DNA of 20,048 nucleotides from a virus: IMG/VR virus record IMGVR_UViG_3300049846_002024, positions 1 to 20,048 of that record, one strand, 5' to 3'. The notes below the pieces were generated by a model. The model was not told the DNA's origin and made no database searches. It worked only from the letters and a program-made list of their open reading frames with translations. The number at the start of each line of letters is the position of its first letter. The first letter of the stretch is position 1. The translations under genes were made by a program, and so were the position numbers. Shown in pieces: positions 1 to 5,068 of this stretch.

Positions 1-108
1 CCTGGGCGGCCTTTGCGTGGGGGTGGGGCGGGTAAGAGGCGGCGGCGCCGAGTGCTGGGGCTGTCCAGCCGGCGCGGCGCGAATCGCTCAGATCTCTTGC
101 GCTGCAGC

Positions 109-154
109 GTGTCCAGCCCCGCGTACCTGCACCAATGACAGGTACGCTGGACAC
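109..154. repeat. Imperfect inverted repeat with two paired arm segments
   Basis: GTGTCCAG (109-116) pairs with CTGGACAC (147-154), and CGTACCTG (122-129) pairs with CAGGTACG (139-146). The left arm carries a 5-nt bulge (117-121) and the centre is a 9-nt loop (130-138), so 16 bp are matched in total. It could be a regulator or recombinase binding site or an RNA hairpin. No run of T follows it, so it is not a standard terminator. Confidence 0.6.
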
Positions 155-210
155 AGCGTTAAGAATTATCAACATTTGGCGTGGTGCTGAGCGGCGCTGT
201 CGACTGCTGC

Positions 211-226
211 ACCCTATGTAGGTAGG
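211..226 (+). promoter_or_regulatory. Operator-like 16-mer, copy 1
   Basis: ACCCTATGTAGGTAGG here is identical to the sequence at 7873-7888 just upstream of the HTH regulator gene. Its GTAGG core also recurs as GGTAGG/CCTACC inverted repeats at 6898-6916 and 10520-10542. A 16-bp exact repeat in two upstream non-coding regions suggests a shared repressor site controlling the left operon. The regulator is not proven; the HTH protein (7170-7865) and the RHH protein (6927-7142) are candidates. Confidence 0.55.
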
Positions 227-335
227 ATTGATTCGAGCGCAACGGAATTCGAGTCAGCGCAGCATCCTGCGCGGCGAAAAATTTCCCGCCCTGCCATAGC
301 GCGGGGCCTGCGTTCTTCACCACTGCTACGGAATC

Positions 336-521
336 ATGCTTTGCACCCTCGCATGGGTAGCCGCTGTGCTGACCCTGCCGCTGATCATTCTTTTTTGGGC
401 GACGGAATCGCGCCCGCAACGGATTCGCCGCTACGCGCGCCGCGGGCTCTCACAACGCGCCATCGCCCGTGAGCTGAACTGCAGCCGCTACGCGGTGCAA
501 TCCGCCCTCGCCGGAGCCTGA
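336..521 (+). CDS. Small membrane-anchored helix-turn-helix peptide
   Basis: This 61-residue protein has a hydrophobic stretch at about residues 4-22 that can span the membrane. A basic linker follows, then a resolvase/Hin-like helix-turn-helix at about 32-58 (GLSQRAIARELNCSRYAVQ). Such an HTH would be expected to bind DNA, so the product may tether or sequester DNA at the membrane or be a membrane-bound regulator. It is the first gene of the left operon, with only 4 nt to the next gene. The ribosome site is weak (CGGA close to the ATG). No named family is recognised, and the function is inferred from the two segments only. Confidence 0.6.
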   Translation: MLCTLAWVAAVLTLPLIILFWATESRPQRIRRYARRGLSQRAIARELNCSRYAVQSALAGA

Positions 522-525
522 CGCC

Positions 526-732
526 ATGCGCCCCACCACATACGCGGCCTGCGCCTTCGCCGCCCTGGCGCTGTCAGCTGGGGCCTGCGCTGCAGCCGTC
601 GCCACTGCGTCCGCCGCATCGCGCGCCCTCGCTTACCGCGCTTGCGTCACTGACGCCGCGCTGTCGCGCCTGTCGCCCGAGCACTGCTCACAGCGCCCCG
701 CGCCTGTCATCTCCACCGCTCACGGGTTCTGA
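526..732 (+). CDS. Small Ala-rich exported or membrane protein, unknown
   Basis: This 68-residue product begins with a hydrophobic Ala/Leu/Cys-rich stretch (about 5-32) that resembles a signal peptide or single membrane segment. A short polar tail with two cysteines follows. It lies 4 nt after the previous gene and 2 nt before the next, so it is probably co-translated. The composition is strongly skewed to alanine, as expected for GC-rich DNA, which lowers confidence. No domain is recognised. It could be a small envelope protein; a spanin lipoprotein role is conceivable, but no clean lipobox is evident. Confidence 0.45.
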   Translation: MRPTTYAACAFAALALSAGACAAAVATASAASRALAYRACVTDAALSRLSPEHCSQRPAPVISTAHGF

Positions 733-734
733 TC

Positions 735-1211
735 ATGCAAACAGCAACCACACACGCCGAGCAGAACGCTAAGGCGCACTTCGACACCATCAGCGCCCTC
801 TGGGAGCTGCACGACTTCCTCGACAATCCGCGCCGCGATGCGGACGGGTTCGCTGAGCTGAGCGACGACGCGCGCGAGCTGCTCGCTGAGATCGCCGACG
901 CCCGTACCTTTGACGAGCTGGGGCGCGACGACGCCGACGCGGTCGCCGAATACGCGCGCGAACTTGCGCTCAGCGTTTGCGTCCGCAGCGGTTGGGTGCT
1001 CGTTGGTGAGCCGCTCGAACCTGAGGAGTTTGAGCTCCTGTTGAGCACTGGCGGGCCGGCCTGCCGCATCGTTGGCGACCTGCGCGATGAGGAGCCCTGC
1101 CGCGCTGAGGTCCAATGGCAGGACTGGGGCACGCCCTGGACCCCACTCGCTGGGCAGCGCTGTGACGCCCTCGACTGGTTCGCCGGCCTCTTTTATTTCG
1201 GAGCGTGCTGA
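735..1211 (+). CDS. Conserved phage/plasmid-type hypothetical protein
   Basis: This 158-residue acidic soluble protein starts 2 nt after the upstream stop. The centre has a characteristic block (EEFELLLSTGGPACRIVGDL) followed by VQWQDWGTPWT. I remember similar blocks from hypothetical proteins of proteobacterial phages and plasmids, so it belongs to a conserved but uncharacterised family. The N-terminal half is rich in Asp/Glu/Ala helices, and an acidic DNA-mimic role is possible but untested. There are no membrane segments. Its place in an operon of regulators and unknowns suggests an early or host-interaction role. Confidence 0.7.
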   Translation: MQTATTHAEQNAKAHFDTISALWELHDFLDNPRRDADGFAELSDDARELLAEIADARTFDELGRDDADAVAEYARELALSVCVRSGWVLVGEPLEPEEFELLLSTGGPACRIVGDLRDEEPCRAEVQWQDWGTPWTPLAGQRCDALDWFAGLFYFGAC

Positions 1212-1214
1212 GCG

Positions 1215-1475
1215 ATGGCCTACACCATCCAAACCCACGCCGACTCCGGCAACTGGGCCTGTCCTGATGGCACGCAGTCGCTGTGGCTTGTGATGAGCAA
1301 GCGCGCGGCGGCCGAGCACTTTCTCGAGTGGGCCAATACGGTCGGCCGCTACGACGACCCGGCCTGCGCTTCGGCGCTGGTGTGGGCTGGCAACCACAAC
1401 GACACCACTGACCTTTACCCGGACTGGCGCCTCTCGCTGGGGCCCCGCGGTGGTGTGCGCTGGGAGGTGTGCTGA
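1215..1475 (+). CDS. Conserved hypothetical protein ending in a YPDWRLSLGPRGG block
   Basis: This 86-residue protein starts 3 nt after the preceding stop, and a GGAG lies about 11 nt upstream of its ATG. The C-terminal block (DLYPDWRLSLGPRGGVRWE) resembles the end of small hypothetical proteins often found beside homologues of the upstream gene in phages, as far as I remember. No enzymatic motif or membrane segment is seen. Its stop codon overlaps the next start by one base (TGATG), which implies translational coupling. Function unknown. Confidence 0.65.
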   Translation: MAYTIQTHADSGNWACPDGTQSLWLVMSKRAAAEHFLEWANTVGRYDDPACASALVWAGNHNDTTDLYPDWRLSLGPRGGVRWEVC

Positions 1476-1795
1476 TGGCACGCCGCGAACCCTGGGCGCT
1501 GTGGTTCAGCGTCAAACACTGCGGCGGGCGCGAATCGCTCCGCCAACTGCCGCCCGAAGCCATCAGCGATTGCAGCGGGCCGGGACCTGCTGATGAGGCC
1601 GTTGCCTACTGGGTGCAACGGCTCGAATTCGACGGCCCGCCTTGGCTGTTTCGCGACCACCTGCGCAGCTATGGCGCGTGGGATCGCGCCGACCTCACAG
1701 ATCACAACGCCAACCGTGAGCGGGTGCTCTGGCTCTGGGCGAACGATTGCCGCGAGGAGCCCGGCGATCACGACTTTCTCTGGCTTGGAATCTGA
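1475..1795 (+). CDS. Hypothetical Trp-rich small protein
   Basis: I chose the ATG at 1475 because GGAGG (1463-1467) sits 7 nt upstream and the ATG overlaps the preceding TGA. A GTG 6 nt earlier is possible but poorly placed. The 106-residue product is acidic and unusually rich in tryptophan (for example WALWF, YWVQRLEF, VLWLW), with no recognised domain and no clear membrane helix. It is part of the same compact operon, followed after 3 nt by the next gene. Function unknown. Confidence 0.6.
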   Translation: MARREPWALWFSVKHCGGRESLRQLPPEAISDCSGPGPADEAVAYWVQRLEFDGPPWLFRDHLRSYGAWDRADLTDHNANRERVLWLWANDCREEPGDHDFLWLGI

Positions 1796-1798
1796 ACA

Positions 1799-2260
1799 AT
1801 GACCACTCTCTTTTCGCGCTTGCTCGAGCAGGCGCTCCCGCACTGCACAGCCGCCGAAGCTGGGGCTTGGCCGTGCGAAACGTTCAACAGTCGCCACTGG
1901 GCGACCCTTGCAGCTGAGGGAAGGTGGCGCGTTTGCGTCCGCACCGAACCCGATCAAGACTGCGGCGCCGACTATGAAGAACCGCCAGAGCCCGGCACCG
2001 AATGGGTCGGCCTCGTGGTTCAGCTGCAGGACACCTACGGGCGCCCGTACCGCACCGAAGCGTTGTGGGGGATCGAGACACCGGGGCTGCGCTCAGTGCC
2101 GGCACGCGATTGGCAGGACTGCGAGGGCTTCATCGCTGACACCGCGCGGGAGCTGCTCGCCGAGCTGCTGGGCGATCCCGCGCCGTTGATCAGCAACCTA
2201 TTCGGAGAGATCTGTGAGCGCGAGGCCTGTATCCGCGAGCTAAACGAGGTGGCGCCGTGA
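1799..2260 (+). CDS. Hypothetical acidic protein
   Basis: This 153-residue acidic protein starts 3 nt after the upstream stop. It carries mixed hydrophobic/charged segments, including GTEWVGLVVQLQDTYGRPYR and a helical C-terminus (ARELLAELLGD). No family is recognised, and there is no signal peptide or membrane helix. Its last codons overlap the GTG start of the RHH gene by 4 nt (GTGA), so the two are probably translationally coupled. That could give the RHH protein a fixed ratio to this partner. Confidence 0.6.
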   Translation: MTTLFSRLLEQALPHCTAAEAGAWPCETFNSRHWATLAAEGRWRVCVRTEPDQDCGADYEEPPEPGTEWVGLVVQLQDTYGRPYRTEALWGIETPGLRSVPARDWQDCEGFIADTARELLAELLGDPAPLISNLFGEICEREACIRELNEVAP

Positions 2261-2418
2261 TCGGACCCGATACCACGCGCTTAACAATTGTTCTGCCCCA
2301 TAGCGTCGACGCGCGATTGCGCGAACTTGCGCAAAGGGAAGGGCGGAGCCTGTCCAACCTCGCGGCGTTACTGCTGCGGGAAGCGCTGGAATCGCTGGGG
2401 CGCGATGGCCAGCCGTAG
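2257..2418 (+). CDS. Ribbon-helix-helix (CopG/Arc-like) DNA-binding protein
   Basis: This gene starts at GTG (2257), overlapping the preceding TGA, and encodes 53 residues. The sequence begins with a beta-strand-like TRLTIVLPHSVDARL, then helix RELAQREGRSLSNLAALLL and a final helix. This is the classic RHH pattern of strand, helix A, turn (GRSLSN) and helix B. Such proteins bind DNA as dimers and usually autoregulate their operon. It overlaps the start of the next gene by 14 nt. It is easily missed because it is short and GTG-started. Its site is unknown; the 211-226 operator is a candidate. Confidence 0.75.
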   Translation: MIGPDTTRLTIVLPHSVDARLRELAQREGRSLSNLAALLLREALESLGRDGQP

Positions 2419-2827
2419 CTCCGACGCCCAATACGCGGCGCGGGTCGCTGATGCTCTTGAGCTTCTCAGCACCGGCGCCGGGTCCGCGTTTGCCGCGGCT
2501 GTGCTGGCGGAGCGGTACGCGGTGAGCCTGCGCCAGGCACGCCGCTATGTCGCCGGGGCATCCTTTGAGCTATGCGATCCGGCCACGCCGGCAGAACTTG
2601 ACCGCCAGGCGATGTTGTCGTTGCACCGGCTGGATCTGATCGCCGGCCGGGCGATGGCAGCAGGGGACGACAGCACAGCCGTACGCGCCACACGCGCCCA
2701 CGCCGCGGCGCTTGCGCAGTTCCGGCGCGCTATCACCGCGCCCGCCACGCGCTTCAGGCTCCCCACGGCAACCGATTGCGCCCCGGCGCGCGATTCGCCC
2801 GATGCACCCGCGGATTGCCCTTTCTGA
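2405..2827 (+). CDS. HTH protein, possibly terminase small subunit-like
   Basis: I chose the ATG at 2405 because the longer upstream frame only shadows the RHH gene. The 140-residue product has an N-terminal helix-turn-helix (about 27-50, AAVLAERYAVSLRQARRYV). A helical bundle (LHRLDLIAGRAMAAGD...TRAHAAALAQFRRAI) follows, then a Pro/Ala/Asp-rich tail. HTH plus helical oligomerisation domain is how phage small terminase subunits are built, but a plain transcriptional regulator fits as well. It is the last gene of the operon, followed by an intrinsic terminator. A second TerS-like gene lies convergently at 3300-3722, so at most one of them is likely to be the packaging protein. Confidence 0.6.
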   Translation: MASRSSDAQYAARVADALELLSTGAGSAFAAAVLAERYAVSLRQARRYVAGASFELCDPATPAELDRQAMLSLHRLDLIAGRAMAAGDDSTAVRATRAHAAALAQFRRAITAPATRFRLPTATDCAPARDSPDAPADCPF

Positions 2828-2852
2828 TCACGTGCGCGCCCTTGCGCCACAC

Positions 2853-2879
2853 GCGCCCCACGCCCGGGGCGCCTTTTTT
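2853..2879 (+). terminator. Intrinsic terminator of the left operon
   Basis: GCGCCCC (2853-2859) pairs perfectly with GGGGCGC (2866-2872) across a 6-nt loop. CC and then TTTTTT follow at 2874-2879. It lies about 25 nt after the stop codon of the last plus-strand gene, the ideal position for a Rho-independent terminator. Confidence 0.85.
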
Positions 2880-2993
2880 GTGTCCTAATTGCGTCCGCAG
2901 CGCGGTGCGCTAACTGCGCTCAGGATCGCCCACAACGGGCCGGTGTTGGTGGCGCGTGTCTCACAGCGGCCCGCGCCTTGGCGCCCACGGGAG

Positions 2994-3048
2994 GCCGGGG
3001 CGGCAGGGCTGGGGCGGCGCTACCGGTAGCGTCCCGTCGCGCCCCGGC
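2994..3048. repeat. Dyad enclosing a 14-bp perfect palindrome
   Basis: GCCGGGGCG (2994-3002) pairs perfectly with CGCCCCGGC (3040-3048). Inside lies the perfect palindrome CGCTACCGGTAGCG (3018-3031). The two could fold into one long bulged hairpin in DNA or RNA. No T-run follows on either strand, so it is not a plain terminator. Confidence 0.6.
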
Positions 3049-3053
3049 ACACT

Positions 3054-3139
3054 AGGCGCCCGGGTGTGATAATGATTCTCATCCTCGGCAGCAGCAGCGC
3101 GGCTGTTCTCGCCCGAGGCGGGAGGAAAGCCGGGCGCCT
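3054..3139. repeat. Multi-stem dyad (10-bp outer stem, inner stems)
   Basis: AGGCGCCCGG (3054-3063) pairs with CCGGGCGCCT (3130-3139), 10 of 10 bases. Inside, CCTCGG (3083-3088) pairs with CCGAGG (3113-3118), enclosing a small CAGC-GCG-GCTG hairpin (3095-3105). Nested stems of this kind suggest a structured RNA or a protein-organised DNA site. A GGAGGAAAG stretch near 3121 recalls RNase P P4, but the rest of that RNA is absent. Confidence 0.6.
3068..3086 (+). promoter_or_regulatory. Fur-box-like sequence
   Basis: GATAATGATTCTCATCCTC matches the classical Fur consensus GATAATGATAATCATTATC at 15 of 19 positions, counted by hand. In this GC-rich region an AT-rich match of that quality is notable. 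It lies inside the 3054-3139 dyad between convergent genes, so no obvious target gene follows it other than a 33-codon frame that starts within it. Function is inferred only. Confidence 0.4.
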
Positions 3140-3211
3140 GGCGTACGCGCGGGCGCCCTTAGTCCACTGCTAGGACCACAACACCTTAGACGCGGGGAAG
3201 CTGGGGGTCAA

Positions 3212-3251
3212 GCAAAATCGCGCCATGAATGCGTCATGAATGCGATTTTGC
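3212..3251 (-). repeat. 10-bp perfect inverted repeat after the TerS-like gene
   Basis: GCAAAATCGC (3212-3221) and GCGATTTTGC (3242-3251) are perfectly complementary around a 20-nt loop that holds two TGAATGCG copies. It lies about 50 nt beyond the stop of the minus-strand TerS-like gene, so it could be a bidirectional terminator-like hairpin or part of a packaging site. The loop is long and the T-run poor for an intrinsic terminator. Confidence 0.5.
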
Positions 3252-3282
3252 GCAGTGAATGCGCTGGGGCGCCCTGAATGCG
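3226..3282 (+). repeat. Four TGAATGCG direct repeats (iteron-like)
   Basis: Copies start at 3226, 3237, 3256 and 3275, giving spacings of 11, 19 and 19 nt, about one and two helical turns. They lie immediately beside the TerS-like gene, and a partial relative (GTGAATGCC) occurs inside it near 3622. Regular repeats next to a small terminase gene suggest binding sites such as pac/cos recognition sites; a replication iteron is an alternative. Confidence 0.55.
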
Positions 3283-3299
3283 TTTTTTCGGCGCAGCCG

Positions 3300-3722
3300 C
3301 TAGCCGATGCCCTTGGGTTTGACCAGCTGGAGTAGGTCCGCCTGGAGCTTCATCGCGCCGATGGCGTTGGCGCCCATGTTGCGCTCGATGCTCATTTGAA
3401 TGACCGTCTCGAGCTTCTCGATCATCTCGCTCACCTTCTCGGCGCGATCCATCACGTTGATGTCGCGGATCATTTGCTGACGCGCAGCAGCCATCCGGTG
3501 CTCGGCCGTGCGGGTGGAGATCCCCCATCGGTCAGCGCAACGCTGTCGGATCTGGTTGGGACGCGTACCTTCCGCCAGCCAATCCTGCACAATGCGCACC
3601 TGCTCGGCAATCTCAAGCGCAGTGAATGCCTGACGGCGCCGGGGCTCGTCCGCAGGATTAGCGGGGGCGGGGTTGCCGTAGTCCGCGAGCTGGGCGTCGG
3701 TGCTGCCGTCTGACATCGCCAT
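3300..3722 (-). CDS. Terminase small subunit-like HTH protein
   Basis: This 140-residue protein has a polar Pro-rich N-terminus, then a helix-turn-helix region at about 35-80 (IAEQVRIVQDWLAEGTRPNQ, then WGISTRTAEHRMAAARQQM). A helical domain ending LQADLLQLVKPKGIG follows. DNA-binding HTH plus oligomerising helices is the layout of phage small terminase subunits, which recognise the packaging site and load the large subunit. No large subunit follows, because this is the last gene before the convergent region, so a regulatory role remains possible. ATG codons lie at 3722 and 3716; neither has a good ribosome site. The adjacent TGAATGCG repeats could be its binding sites. Confidence 0.6.
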   Translation of the reverse strand: MAMSDGSTDAQLADYGNPAPANPADEPRRRQAFTALEIAEQVRIVQDWLAEGTRPNQIRQRCADRWGISTRTAEHRMAAARQQMIRDINVMDRAEKVSEMIEKLETVIQMSIERNMGANAIGAMKLQADLLQLVKPKGIG

Positions 3723-3773
3723 AGGCGCCGGGGGCGCAACAGGGGGTTGTGGCTAAGTTGCCCGGCTACGCCG

Positions 3774-3798
3774 AAAACGCCCTGGGCGCCTAGGGCGT
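3774..3798 (-). terminator. Possible minus-strand intrinsic terminator
   Basis: Read on the minus strand, ACGCCCT is followed by an 8-nt loop, AGGGCGT and TTTT. It lies about 40 nt downstream of the gene at 3839-4027, so it may end or attenuate the early operon before the TerS-like gene. The stem is 7 bp and the T-run short, so readthrough is likely. Confidence 0.5.
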
Positions 3799-3838
3799 AG
3801 GTATAAATGCTTAGGTGCGACGGGCTTAGTGGGTCTGA

Positions 3839-4027
3839 CTACTGGGCTTCAAGCTCGGTGGCGATCTCTTCCAGATACCAGGCGCTTTCTTGTCCAAGCC
3901 CTGCCAGTTTGATGACCACCTGATCCGCAGCAGCGCGAAGAACAGCAGCGGCGGTCACTGCATCGTCAATGTCAGCATCGCGGTAAGCATCAAGCACTGC
4001 TTGCACAGCAGGTGAAAGTTCAGACAT
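3839..4027 (-). CDS. Small conserved cyanobacterial-type hypothetical protein
   Basis: This 62-residue helical acidic protein has the pattern SPAVQAVLDAYRDA...AAAVLRAAADQVV. I remember this pattern from many short proteins of Synechococcus/Cyanobium genomes and their phage islands, where it is often fused or repeated; this is recall only. There are no membrane or catalytic motifs. It starts 14 nt after the stop of the preceding gene in the same operon. No clear ribosome site is seen. Function unknown. Confidence 0.65.
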   Translation of the reverse strand: MSELSPAVQAVLDAYRDADIDDAVTAAAVLRAAADQVVIKLAGLGQESAWYLEEIATELEAQ

Positions 4028-4041
4028 AGAAGTGATGTTGA

Positions 4042-4386
4042 CTAATCGGGCAGGGATTCAAGAGCGCGGCGGATTTGGGACAGGTCGCATCCCAGGCCGT
4101 GCATACCCAGATCTGCATTGAGCGTATCTAGCTGCAGTAGCGCCTTTTCCTTTAAGCTCAGCGGCTTTGGGCGTCTGGCGGCGCGGAGCCTGTCAGCAAC
4201 GTCGTAAGCAAGGTCATCGTTGACCCACTCACAGCACGCATCAAGTTCCTGAGTGGCACCCCAGCGGGTCGCCTGCAGAGCCACATAGAGAACGAGATCA
4301 AAATCGTTGTCTTTGGCCTTATGCCAATCATCGCTCCATTGTTTGACTAGGTCGATGAACGGAGTGATTGTGTCGTCTTGAGTCAT
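4042..4386 (-). CDS. Cyanobacterial/cyanophage conserved hypothetical protein
   Basis: This 114-residue soluble protein contains LDACCEWVNDD, LRAARRPKPLSLKEKALLQL and a terminal IRRALESLPD. That combination resembles a common small protein of cyanobacterial phage islands (recalled, not searched). A GAGG lies 7 nt before the ATG at 4386, supporting the start. Paired cysteines (CC) and a basic RRPKP segment are seen, but there is no known catalytic motif. It shares the minus-strand operon with recombination genes, so a role in early phage DNA metabolism is plausible but unproven. Confidence 0.7.
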   Translation of the reverse strand: MTQDDTITPFIDLVKQWSDDWHKAKDNDFDLVLYVALQATRWGATQELDACCEWVNDDLAYDVADRLRAARRPKPLSLKEKALLQLDTLNADLGMHGLGCDLSQIRRALESLPD

Positions 4387-4410
4387 TGTTGAACCTCGTA
4401 GTGTGTAGAA

Positions 4411-4575
4411 CTAAGTGATCTCAAGTTCGTCTGCTAGAGCGGTTAAGTAGCCGTTGATGAAGTGGTGGGCGACATAGACGCCCGCGTCTGCATCTGTGTC
4501 GCCGAGGGGCGCGTCCATGCGCACAAACTCAGCCACCCACCGGAGCGTGAATGGGTCGAGGGTGCTGGGCGTCAC
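4411..4575 (-). CDS. Short hypothetical protein
   Basis: I chose GTG at 4575, which overlaps the TGA of the upstream zinc-ribbon gene as GTGA, the same coupling seen elsewhere in this operon. The much longer open frame upstream (to about 4911) is Arg/Pro/Ser-rich and only shadows other genes. The 54-residue product (LDPFTLRWVAEFVRMD...HHFINGYLTALADELE) is helical and acidic. No family is recognised. Confidence 0.5.
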   Translation of the reverse strand: MTPSTLDPFTLRWVAEFVRMDAPLGDTDADAGVYVAHHFINGYLTALADELEIT

Positions 4576-4814
4576 GAGAACAGCGCGGATTTGTGCAGCA
4601 CGAAATCGTGATTGCCGCGGGCTGCGCTGCTCGTCCAGGTGAAGTCCGTGGGCGCAATCTGGCGCTCGGCATCCTGCAGCGTGTACCAGCGGTGGCGGCA
4701 CGCTTCGCAATGCCGGCGGCGGAGGATGTGCAAGTAGTCGCGCGTGGGGCGAGTCAACACAACGCGTACTCGCTGGGAGCCGCACTCGGGGCAGGCGGTG
4801 GGGTGGTGCGTCAT
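4572..4814 (-). CDS. Small zinc-ribbon protein (NrdR-like finger)
   Basis: This 80-residue protein has CPEC at residues 8-11 and CEAC at 36-39, followed by RHRWYT. That is a four-cysteine zinc ribbon like the N-terminal finger of NrdR, but without an ATP-cone. Start and stop overlap both neighbours by 4 nt (ATGA and GTGA). A similar ribbon protein is encoded at 15029-15367 on the other arm, with CPQC and CKHCGHRWW, so the two are probable paralogues. It may bind DNA or a polymerase partner; the exact function is unknown. Confidence 0.7.
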   Translation of the reverse strand: MTHHPTACPECGSQRVRVVLTRPTRDYLHILRRRHCEACRHRWYTLQDAERQIAPTDFTWTSSAARGNHDFVLHKSALFS

Positions 4815-5068
4815 TGGGTGCAGTGGGTGATCTCGGTGGGGATGAAGTCGCCGTTCGGATGGTGGTGCCAGACCTGAATCGTCGCGTCGAGCGTGTCGTC
4901 GCCGTACTCACTCACCAGCAGCTGGATCCACTGCCCAAGCCACTTGCCGGTGCGGAGGCCGCGCACCGTGAAGACCGCGTCGGGCTGGGGCGGGCATCCA
5001 TGTACAGGCAGAAACTGCAGGACGGCGGTGGTGGTGTTGCGCGGCGGGAGATGAATGTCGTCGTTCAT
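4811..5068 (-). CDS. Hypothetical protein
   Basis: I chose the ATG at 5068 because it overlaps the nuclease stop codon as ATGA; the frame extends 15 nt further but without a better start. The 85-residue product has hydrophobic and aromatic segments (LQFLPVHGCPP, KWLGQWIQLLVSEYG, IQVWHHHPNGDFIP). They read like a compact beta-rich fold. No family is recognised. Its position between the nuclease and the zinc-ribbon gene, with overlaps on both sides, suggests a stoichiometric partner. Confidence 0.6.
   Translation of the reverse strand: MNDDIHLPPRNTTTAVLQFLPVHGCPPQPDAVFTVRGLRTGKWLGQWIQLLVSEYGDDTLDATIQVWHHHPNGDFIPTEITHCTQ

Larger units (their letters stand above)
1..335. other. Non-coding leader of the left plus-strand operon
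   Basis: No convincing gene is seen here; the minus-strand frame across 159-419 has low-complexity composition and looks like a shadow. The stretch is GC-rich and contains a short AT-rich patch near 159-178, a long imperfect dyad at 109-154 and an operator-like 16-mer at 211-226. By position it should carry the promoter and control sites of the operon that starts at 336. I could not assign -35 and -10 boxes with confidence. Confidence 0.5.
2880..3299. other. Structured convergent intergenic region
   Basis: No confident gene is seen between the left operon terminator and the TerS-like gene. The region contains two large dyads (2994-3048 and 3054-3139), a 14-bp palindrome, a Fur-box-like sequence, a 10-bp stem at 3212-3251 and four TGAATGCG repeats. 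A 33-codon plus-strand reading frame (3072-3173, beginning MILILGSSSAAV) starts inside the Fur-like sequence. It is in frame with nothing else and is unproven. The density of dyads is far above the rest of the window. Confidence 0.6.

Noticed and set aside
720-1563. Long minus-strand frames across the left operon (for example 720-1481 and 970-1563)
   Set aside because: They are Arg/Ser/Pro-rich and antisense to well-coupled plus-strand genes; high GC produces such shadow frames.
3121-3139. GGAGGAAAGCCGGGCGCC resembles the RNase P RNA P4 region
   Set aside because: One key base is missing, and no downstream catalytic core or P4 partner sequence follows in the short gap before 3300.
3161-3177. 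GTCCACTGC reminiscent of a cobalamin-riboswitch B12 box
   Set aside because: The other conserved cobalamin motifs are absent and no target gene lies downstream in the right orientation.
4411-4911. 166-residue version of the gene ending at 4411
   Set aside because: The N-terminal two thirds are low-complexity and overlap the zinc-ribbon gene; the GTGA-coupled start at 4575 fits the operon pattern.
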